From NCBI GenBank assembly GCA_958450365.1, contig CAUEEP010000933.1, positions 62,001-126,000 of the forward strand: a stretch of DNA of 64,000 bases, given 5' to 3'. Positions 56,901 through 64,000 of this stretch are shown in pieces. Under the pieces are notes generated by a model. It was not told the DNA's origin. It did not search any database and saw only the letters and a program-made list of their open reading frames with translations. This stretch comes from Mesorhabditis belari. Its lineage: Eukaryota; Nematoda; Chromadorea; Rhabditida; Rhabditidae. The first letter of the stretch is position 1. Each line of letters begins with the position of its first letter. Both the position numbers and the translations under genes were made by a program.

Positions 56901-57870
56901 AATGAAATTTTAAAAAAAAAACATTCTCCATAAAATCTTACCAAGTGAATTTTCAGGTTTTTTTTTGAAAAATCAAAAATTTTAAATGATTTTTTGGGCT
57001 ATCTGGAACGCACACTTTATGTAAAAAACTTTAAATGTAAACTTTTGGATATTTAAAAAAAAATTTTACTTTAACATTCCCAATATCTCGGCGACTGTCT
57101 CAAAGTTTCCGCTTGTGCCGCGAAAAGCGATCATTATCGCTTTTCGGCTGAGATCGAAAGCCGTATACGAATAACAGAAATCACCTGAAGAACTTTTAAA
57201 GTAATTTCAATGAAATAAAGACTTTTATTGTAGTGATCACATGCGACGAGGGTACTGTTGTAGAAATAAGTTGTGGAGAGCTGATTTCTTCAAAAAAAGG
57301 ATTATCTTTTGATTAGCAATGTGAGACTTGTAATGAAAACAAACCCTGTACCAGGCTTTTTTAAAAACTCACTTCAAACATGGCTGCGGATTAGCGGAAT
57401 ACGTTGCCGCCAACAATGGAAGTGCCATCTTTCTTCCAAACGTGTCATCGAAGGGAAAATTCGCGTTTGGAGCTCGCGGGCAATTGTAAGAATCGTTCTA
57501 GGAAAGGAGGAAAGGATTTCGGCCAAATTTCGATTCGAAATCGATTGTAAACCTGTAGAAAGATTTCACTCTTGCAGTCAGCCTCTTTCGAGCATTTCGC
57601 GTCAACGAGACACCAACTAGAAATTTTCCCTGATTTGAAAAATGAAAAACTTTTTATTTTGTCCAATCTGGCCTTTCATTTCATCTTTCTTTTCCGAAAA
57701 AAATTCCCCATTTCCTTAATTTCCCATTTCCTCAATCACTCACCCACAACCATCAGTTGCTGCTGCACAACCCTCGCAATTCGAATAGCCACAATCACTC
57801 AAACAGCCACCGATGAGTCCGAAAATGAGGAAAAAAGGCAAATTGTGTGCCAGTATTTGAATAACAAGCG
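53938..57870 (-). CDS. Secreted class 3 lipase, intron carries a Tc element, 5' end truncated
   Basis: Minus-strand exons: ~57744-57870 (hydrophobic FLIFGLIGG then Cys-rich SDCGYSNCEGCAAATDGCG), 57553-57616 (WCLVDAKCSKEADCKS), 57373-57497 (FDDTFGRKMALPLLAATYS), 57070-57184 (AIMIAFRGTSGNFETVAEIL), 56721-56853 (FLWRAGLEAQVMTLRKVYPT), 54603-54686 (IVGHSLGGSLASLCAAYLV), 54474-54542 (MMTFGQPRTGDVRYAEWHD), 54335-54429 (VVHHLDPIPHIPPQ, then HHRFEIW), 54064-54160 and 53938-53997 (stop 53938-53940). The lipase nucleophile Ser (GHSLGG), Asp (HHLDPIPH) and His (MHHRFE) are all present, with the FRGT oxyanion-side motif. The product is probably a secreted lipid hydrolase like nematode Lipase_3 proteins. 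All exons are open. No ATG precedes the signal-like segment before block U begins at ~57885, so the true start is lost or lies in an undetected exon. Confidence 0.85.
54754..56416 (+). mobile_element. Tc1-like transposon (1663 bp) in lipase intron
   Basis: TA duplications at 54752-54753 and 56417-56418. Ends are CAGTGGTCCACAAAAG and its complement. Each end has an internal repeat of the same motif about 200 bp inward (GCTCCACAAAAGTAATG at ~54956; complement at ~56190-56215), the layout of Tc3-like transposase-binding sites. It lies antisense to the lipase in the intron between exons 56721 and 54686. Confidence 0.9.
55059..56162 (+). pseudogene. Tc1-like transposase, two stops and a lost catalytic Glu
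   Basis: Exons 55059-55638 and 55684-56162 around a 45-bp GTGAG...TTTAG intron, 352 codons in total. HTH region: KARENGMREKDVANLFN and WTVRRIF. Core: FTDETKINLFHADGNH (first Asp), MCWGAMS, QDNDPKHK (second Asp), SPYSPDINVIKHLW, where the usual Glu of the DDE triad is Lys. In-frame TGA at 55227-55229 and 55809-55811. Typical Tc1 length, so only point damage, but it cannot be active. Confidence 0.85.
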
Positions 57871-57884
57871 ATAAAATTGTTGAA

Positions 57885-58230
57885 AAAGCACAGGAAATCA
57901 ATCTATTTGTTCAGTTAACAATAAGTGCGAAAGTATGAGCTTTGTTATCAAAAGAATCAACAAAAACCGATTAAATTTTGCCGTGATTTTCAAAGAAGTC
58001 TTAAGGAAAAATCTTTGGGAAAAGAATAGTTTTGCAATCACTAAACTATCGGTAAACAAGCAAGTGAATGAGACCATCTTCCGAGCCATCAGTAGCCACC
58101 GTGATAATCGCACGATTCTTAAATGAGAGCATCATGAGGTTCTTCGGGAGTTTCTTTCACGCATTCCAAACCCATTCTAGATAGGTTTCCATTGGTGGAG
58201 CCGGATTTTCATTGTGAGTCTTCGTCCCAT
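57885..58230 (+). repeat. Block U, third copy
   Basis: Matches 3755-4080 and the inverse of 25300-25620. A 63-codon frame (57935-58126) is open: MSFVIKRINKNRLNFAVIF, ending SSHRDNRTILK. Confidence 0.5.
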
Positions 58231-58497
58231 TTAGCTTGCCATATAGTTAAAGAAAAAAAGACACAATTTAAAGCAACACAAAAACCTCTGGAAACAATCA
58301 CACAAGAAAACTCTCGGCAAAAAAGGAAATGACCCTTGTTACGAGAATAATTGTCAGCAAATAAAAGCAGGTTAAAGGAAAAAAAAGGTTAACAATATGA
58401 AGACTTTGGCCTACGGTGTAAAATGTGTGTAAAATGTGTGTAAAATTTTAGAAAGATTTGAAAAGAAATCAGAAGCGCTAACCGAGAGAGCAATGCA
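58231..58497 (-). repeat. Piece of the F-box/WD 3' flank
   Basis: Reverse-orientation match to the flank (GGAAACAATCACACAAGAAAA) ending abruptly at an F-box/WD exon, which shows a rearrangement: flank and mid-gene exon are not adjacent in any full copy. Confidence 0.5.
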
Positions 58498-58945
58498 ATC
58501 CATATGCAATCTCGCGTTCTCGTCGATTCTGATGTGCTTCTTGAAGGTCCATATGTGAGAAGATTGTGATTCCCGCTTCCTCATTTGCTCGATTCGACGC
58601 CCAACCTCCGAGAAAACGAAAACTGAACAAAAAGAAGTTAGTGAGAAGCTTGTGACGAATCCTTTACTAATCGTATGCTTAAATCATATCTATCAGATAG
58701 GTATTTTTTAAATGTTCTATTATTTGCTCAAAACTGTAACACCTTGGCGCATCAAGTTTCACATATCCTTTCTTCAAGCATTTCTGTTGCCACGTCCATC
58801 TTCACATCTTCACAAATTCGCTGCCACGTCCGCGAAACGCCAGCACATGTGATCAAATCGCGCGGTGTCAGATGGGCGATGATGCGATAAGCAATCTAAA
58901 ACTAAACAATTAATTTCACAAGCTTTAACAAAAGACAAACCTTTT
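58498..58945 (-). pseudogene. F-box/WD40 gene fragment (F-box exon and next exon)
   Basis: Minus strand: exon of the FRFLGGW type at 58498-58621, a shortened intron, then the F-box exon ~58755-58908 ([19 protein letters not shown]...[10 protein letters not shown] with a small insertion). It is cut at ~58945 by the long palindromic element. Confidence 0.65.
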
Positions 58946-59588
58946 GTGCTTCATTTACAATTATAGTTAATTCAAATAAATTTAGTGCTCAAAACTTTGC
59001 GGCTAAATGTGACGAATGAAAAAAACTTCGCGCGTTCAGGTTAAATACCCGTAAATCTTCGCCGCCCGCAGCTTCAACACCCCAGCGTCTTTTCAATCCT
59101 GCTGATAAACCTAACCTTATCTACGAGATGGTGCACTAAAGGTTATTTTGTGTGTGAATGGAATAGAGCTTTCTGAAAATTGGAACCACAAAATATGGTT
59201 TTGTGGACATTCTACCGTAGGCCTTTTGATGGCGGGTTCTAAAACGTATTTAAGGAGACTTTTTGCGATAAATTTCATTCTGGTCAAGTCGTTTAGCATG
59301 TGTATGTCCCATGAATACTGTAATAGTGCCCCATCGCTCTAGTGCCCTAAGGGTAGACTAGCTTATCGATTTTATGGATAAAAACGGCATGCTAATGTTT
59401 GAACGTTCAGATCTCTGTTTCTAGAACAGCTATCAACTTATTTCATTGCTGGAAAGCTTTCATTCCTTGTAATGGCTGCGGTACCATTACAATATTTACG
59501 GTAGGTAGTAATAGTAGTATTTTGCTCAGGGGTTTTTCGTTTTGTTATTTACGGTGTTACCTCTGCTGTAATTTTTCATTTAGGGGAG
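58946..59588 (+). repeat. Half palindrome, foldback arm and 5' flank of copy 7
   Basis: Reverse complement of 15480-16065: AACACCCCAGCGTC core, CTACCGTAGGCC, ATAAATTTCATTCTGGTC, TGAACGTTCAGATC, TACGGTAGGTAG. Ends TTTCATTTAG/GGGAG directly before the ATG at 59589. Confidence 0.6.
59579..59588 (+). promoter_or_regulatory. Acceptor-like site immediately 5' of the ATG
   Basis: TTTTTCATTTAG ends five bases before ATG 59589. In nematodes such a site directly before a start codon is usual for spliced-leader trans-splicing; a 5' UTR intron is the alternative. The same site precedes copies 3, 4 and 6. Confidence 0.4.
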
Positions 59589-62138
59589 ATGTCGGACAAG
59601 CCGGAGAGCAGCAAGACTCAACTCGAAGAGTAAAGAGAATGACCCTAAACAGTGAAATCTTCAAATTCAGGGATATCATCGATCCATTGTTCCAGAAGGA
59701 TTTCTTGTCACAGTTGCCACAGGAGGTTTGTCTTTTGTTAAAGCTTGCGGGATTAATTGTTTGTTTTTAGGTTGCATATCGCATCATCGCCTATTTGACA
59801 CCGTGCGATTTGACGGTTTGTGCTGGCGTTTCGCGGACGTGGCAGCGAATTTGTGAAGATGATCGGACCTGGCGACAGAAATGTTTGGAGAAAGGATATG
59901 TGAAATTTGATGCCCCAAGGTGTGTTATAGTTTTGAACAAATAATAGAACATTTAAAAATACATATCTGATAGATTGATATTAAACTGGGTCTTACACTT
60001 CTAAGGTATAGGATGATACTGTTACTGATTCAATAATGTGATTATTCTGCAGCAAAGAAAGCTTTAAAGCGAAAGAAAACAAATGATAATGTTTGTTCCG
60101 ATGAACTGGATCAGATTTAAGAATACGATTAGTAAAGGATTTGTCACAAGCTTCTCACTAGCTTCTTTTTGTTCAGTTTTCGTTTTCTCGGAGGCTGGGC
60201 GACGAAGCGAGCAAATGAGGAAGCGGGAATCCATATCTTCTCACACATGGACCTTCAAGAAGCACATCAGAATCGACGAGAACGCGAGATCGCATATGGA
60301 CAGTTAGTGCCGACTTGTTGCTGAATTAAATTTTTTCGAGGTGTTATGAGCGATCCTCATGGAAGTCACTGTACTTGCGGAAGCAGCGAATCATTTCCAA
60401 TTGGCGATCCCGACTGATTCAATCAAGCACTGTTCTAAGAGTTTGGACAAATGTTTTGGCTATAAAAATTGTTTTTGAGGTTCACGATCAACATCTGATG
60501 AATTATCTACAAGTTCAGTCTGGTCGTATCGTTATTGGTTACTATCATGATTGTACGTTGCGGATTTGGAATGTTGATGATGCTCAAGTTTGTTTCGTTT
60601 TACCATTATTTTACGTCCTGTTTCAGCTGGCTTTCACTCTAACTGGCCATATGGATGATGTTTTGACGTCTGAAGTGAGCGATGATGGTAAATATATTGT
60701 CAGGTTAGTTAATAGGCTCTAGCTAGTGCATTTGATAAGTGTTTCCAATGAATGCTGACAATGCCAATGCTAACAAAATTCTAGACAAAAATACTTGTGA
60801 GAACAAAGTCTATTAAAACATTTAAGTGGCTCGTCTGATCAAACCGTGCGCGTTTGGTGTGGTCAAACCGGTGTACAGCGTCATGTTTTGCAGGGTCATA
60901 CGGGTACTGTTCGGTGCATGAGTCTACATGGCACAACGTGAGTAATATAATTTTTGTGCCTGAGCTAAAAGCATAATGTTTTAGTCTTGTTTCTGGATCG
61001 GTCGATGCAACGCTCCGAGTCTGGGACATTGTCGACGGGAAATGCCTTCACATTTTCACTGACCACTTGGAGGCTGTATTTCTATCAAAGTTATAGCCGA
61101 AGCAAAGTTAAATTTCAGGTTCGCTGTGTGCAATTTGATGGAATTCGGGTGGTGTCTGGTGCTGCTGATTTTGCTGTAAAGGTTTGTACTGCTTTTTTGT
61201 TCAATTTTATAATATTCTATAAGATTTGGAATGTGCAAACGGGGGAGTGTTTGCACACGCTGACGGGTCACACCGATTGGATCGATTCACTTTTGGTGGG
61301 TTGAATTGTCAATTTTTGGCTTTAATCAGGATTCTATTTTAGTTTGAGCCAGAGCGCGATCTTGTCGTCTCGAGAAGTCATGATGCAACGATTCGCGTCT
61401 GGGATATACGAGGAGGAAGTGGGTTTTATTTGTTCGCTATTCTGTTGCAATATCATTTATATTTGTTTCTTTTAGCATGCATCGCAATTCCTATCAGTCA
61501 AGAATCAGTCAATTTCTATCACATGCAACTTCGCAGAAACAGTTTGGTCGCCTGCTATACCTGCTCGGACGTTGGGGTACGTTTAATCAATCTTATGACA
61601 ACTACTTCGTTTGCTTTAGGTTTGGGACATTCGTGACGGTGGTTCGTGCATTCACCATTTACATTTACAAGGCGTAAATGGTCACGCGTTGAACATCACT
61701 TCATTGCAACTGCTCGACTCGGGACTTTTGGTGACAAGTTCTAACGATGGCTCGGTCAAGCTGTGGGATGTGGATAAAGGTAAGTAGTTCTAAATTACCT
61801 AGTAATGTAGGCTATAAGATACGCAAATTTGTCCAGACATCAAATTTTCTTCTAAAGTAGAATTTATTAACTACATAGCTTGGCTCGTTAACCATTCAAG
61901 CTTAAATTTATGTTCAGGGTTAGTATACTGTTGTTAATTTTTTTTAGCAACTATACGAGAATTTTTGTGATTTTCAGGTATCTTTGTTCGTGACCTCGTT
62001 CGTCTTCAGGCTGGCAGTTGCATTCGGCGTCTCTTCGCGACCGAAACATCTCTTTTATGTGTAATGTCATCGGTACAGAGAAACGGAACCGAGGAGAGAA
62101 AGCTGATCTTGATCGATTTTGATGCAGCGTATCCATAG
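59589..62138 (+). CDS. F-box/WD40 gene copy 7, intact short form (SEL-10/FBXW7-like)
   Basis: Fourteen exons, all GT-AG, one open frame of 509 residues: 59589-59629, 59671-59725, 59771-59919, 60177-60302, 60341-60587, 60627-60703, 60827-60937, 60985-61075, 61119-61181, 61224-61295, 61343-61418, 61476-61576, 61620-61779, 61978-62138. Residues ~22-70 are the F-box ([40 protein letters not shown]), ~125-145 the linker ([15 protein letters not shown]) and ~150-500 the WD propeller and cap. The start is [14 protein letters not shown], without the dimerisation-like segment of copies 2 and 6. Sites matching FBXW7 R465 and R505 are Arg (TVRCM, VRCVQFD); R441 and R479 sites are Gln and Val. Expected role: phosphosubstrate receptor of an SCF ligase with SKP1 and a cullin. 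AATAAA lies at ~62471. Best candidate for the working gene of the family. Confidence 0.9.
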
Positions 62139-62512
62139 GTATATTCGTGTTTTTGCTCTTTCTCCTTAGGCCTTATTGTGATTTTCCGAAGATTTCTTTC
62201 GATTTTTCAATTCTGCTGAAATTTCATTGCCCTCTCGGTTAGCGTTTGTGATTTCCTTTCAAATGTTTCCAACATTTTACACACCTTCTTGTATGCCAAA
62301 GTCTTCATATTGTTAACCTGCTTTTATTTGCTGACAATTCTCGTAACAAGGGTCACTTTTTTTGTCGAGAATTTTCTTGTGTGATTGTTTCCAAAGGTGT
62401 TTGTGTTGCTTTAAATTATGTCTTTTTTTCGTTAACTATATGGCAAGATAAATGGCTTAAATTGCTCACAAATAAAAGGAAACAGGCTAGATTTTTAAAC
62501 TTTTTTTATCCT
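62139..62512 (+). other. Conserved 3' flank of copy 7
   Basis: Same module as after the other copies; AATAAA in CACAAATAAAAGG at ~62471-62476 is the likely poly(A) signal. Confidence 0.5.
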
Positions 62513-63307
62513 CCAGTGCCCTACGGGTAGACTAGCTTATCGATTTTATGGATACAAACGGCATGCTAATGTTTGAACGTTCAGATCCCTGTTTCTAGAA
62601 AAGCTCTCAATTTGAGAATTGTTTCATTTGGAAGCCAGGAATGTCAGCTTTTGATTGCTATTTTCTACATGGCGACTTTTAATGACTAGGCACCTCATAA
62701 ACCTTATCGATACTTCTCGATATTTGTGTATTGATAAGCCCTCTGAGATTGCTCTATTGGTTAGCGCTTGTGATTTCGTTTCAAATGTTTCCCACATTTT
62801 ACACACTTTCTTGTATGCCAAAGTCTTCATAGTGTTAGCCTTTTTTTTCCTTTAACCTGCCTTTATTTGCTGACATTTATTCTCGTGTCAAGGGTCATTT
62901 CCTTTTTTTGTCCAGAGTTTTCTTGTGTGATTGTTTCCAGAGGTGTTTGTGTTGCTTTAAATTGTTTCTTTTTTTTCGGTAACTCTATGGCAAGATAAAT
63001 GGCTTAAACTTGTTCACAAATAAAAGGAAACAGGCTAAGCTTTTAAACTTTTTTTACAAAGAGTAAAAAGCCAAATCGGTGACACAAAAACGATTGTTTT
63101 TGAGGTTTTTATAGGTAGCTAAATGTGTTTTCTGATTGAAAACAGTGAGAACTAAAATTGTGAAGTAGAAAACTGAAAAAAAGGTTTCTTAGAAGTTGGA
63201 AAAAAGTAATTTTTTACAGTGATTTTCAAAAAAACGCGCCGTATTCGTGTATTTAAAGAGACTTTGCGATAAATTTCATTCTGGTCGATTCTTTTAGTAG
63301 GCTTATA
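62513..63307 (+). repeat. Foldback arm followed by a second copy of the 3' flank
   Basis: 62513-62745 is a foldback arm without its terminal motif. 62750-63060 repeats the F-box/WD 3' flank (TTGTATGCCAAAGTCTTCAT; CACAAATAAAAGG), with no gene copy attached. 63060-63307 is the sequence that leads into foldback elements elsewhere. Confidence 0.55.
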
Positions 63308-63714
63308 TAGCGTAAATACCCTAATAGTACCCCACGCCTCTAGTACCCTAAGGGTAGACTAGCTTATCGATTTTATCGATACAAACGACATGCTAATGTT
63401 TGAACGTTCAGATCTCTGTTTCTAGAACAGCTCTCAATTTGAGAATTGTTTCATTTGGAAGTCGGGAATATCAGCTTTTGATTGCTTTCTCGTTATTTGT
63501 ATATTGATAAGCCTTTTAAGGCACACATCTATGTGAATTTGCTATGTGTGAAATAGCAATCAAAAGCTGACATTCTTGGCTTTCCAAGGAAATAAGTTTG
63601 TAGTTGTACGAGAAACCGAGATCTGAAGGCTCAAACATGAACTTACCGTTTGTATCGATAACCTCGTGATGCAAGTCTACCCATGGGACGGGTACTATTA
63701 CAGTATTTACGGTA
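63308..63714. repeat. Foldback element FB5
   Basis: Left end TAGCGTAAATACCCTAATAG, right end ...ACTATTACAGTATTTACGGTA; two diverged inverted arms with a shortened centre. Confidence 0.65.
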
Positions 63715-63727
63715 GCTAGTAGTAGTA

Positions 63728-63925
63728 CTAGGGTGAACCAAAAGTTTTCGCTTTTTTTTTCTTTTGAAGTTTGAACAATTTTTTAAAGCTAATAAATTCG
63801 TTTTACAACTGTTTTGAATAAAAATCAACGGTGGCCATTTCCCCCGGATTCAACAACTCATAATACACCAAACCTTTTGTATTCCACCAACAGCAAAGCA
63901 TAAGTTTCATTCCATGAATATCGGG
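63728..63925. mobile_element. mariner A terminus joined to a mariner B fragment
   Basis: CTAGGGTGAACCAAAAG at ~63729 begins family A sequence, which ends at ~63804. Family B middle sequence (minus strand, complement of the CCWWNTKGLVYYEL region) runs to ~63925. Confidence 0.6.
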
Positions 63926-64000
63926 TTAAAACTCTAATAGAACGGCCCCCCTATAGGAGCGTCGCGTAGTCTAAGTTTACTCTCAAACAAACGCTCATAT
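63926..64000. repeat. Repeat with AAAACTCTAATAG terminal motif at the window edge
   Basis: Same as 32444-32520 and the inverse of 1660-1735: CGGCCCCCCTATAGGAGC, then CTCAAACAAACGCTCA. Truncated by the window end. Confidence 0.5.

Noticed and set aside
60060..60110. An extra 30-nt exon after the F-box exon (CAAAGAAAGC...)
   Set aside because: An acceptor (CTGCAG) is present in all copies and the length keeps phase, but a GT donor is found only in copy 2; copies 3, 4, 6 and 7 lack it.

Overview
The window is nuclear DNA of a small-genome invertebrate, almost certainly a nematode. It is AT-rich with mostly 40-60 bp introns that start GTAAG/GTTTG/GTGAG and end TTTCAG or TTTTAG. It carries many mariner and Tc-type elements, pieces of a nematode-type serpentine receptor and a class 3 lipase of the nematode secreted type. 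Nothing bacterial (Shine-Dalgarno sites, operons, CRISPR) was seen.

The dominant content is a dispersed family of F-box/WD40-repeat genes, the FBXW7/SEL-10 substrate receptors of SCF ubiquitin ligases. Copies are: 1 (+, 9-509, cut by the window edge), 2 (-, 5357-8185), 3 (-, 12846-15406), 4 (+, 21245-23784), 5b (-, 26674-27122, last two exons), 5 (+, 27123-28752, no 5' half), 6 (-, 41334-44122) and 7 (+, 59589-62138). Smaller fragments lie near 9.6, 19.9, 45.8 and 58.5 kb. Copy 7 is the only complete copy with every exon open and every splice site present (14 exons, 509 residues). Copies 2, 3, 4 and 6 each carry one or two splice-site or frameshift lesions. Copies 2 and 6 keep a ~120-residue N-terminus ending in a segment like the FBXW7 dimerisation domain; copies 3, 4 and 7 lost it through an in-frame deletion. 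The WD scaffold is nearly constant, but residues on the substrate-binding face, including those matching the phosphodegron-binding arginines of human FBXW7, differ from copy to copy. That is the most interesting signal here.

Layout: 1-11 kb holds copies 1 and 2 in a duplicated block that recurs at 37.2-47.4 kb with copy 6. At 11-16 kb are foldback/mariner repeats and copy 3. At 16-19 kb is a single-copy stretch with a gapped serpentine receptor. At 19-32 kb are copies 4, 5b and 5 with inverted versions of the same blocks and a head-to-head junction at 27.12 kb. At 31.5-35.4 kb is a degenerate cullin gene (the SCF scaffold partner) interrupted by a repeat; its 5' part is also present at 2.1-2.7 and 37.4-38.1 kb. 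At 47.9-53.8 kb are mariner elements, a kinase-like gene end and a small membrane-protein gene. At 53.9-57.9 kb is a class 3 lipase gene with a Tc1-like element in one intron. At 58-64 kb is copy 7 with its repeat flanks.

Most intergenic DNA consists of recurring modules: foldback elements whose ends read TACCGTAAATAC, deletion derivatives of at least four mariner families, a ~0.35 kb module carrying an open exon, retroelement reverse-transcriptase scraps, and a possible tRNA-derived SINE.
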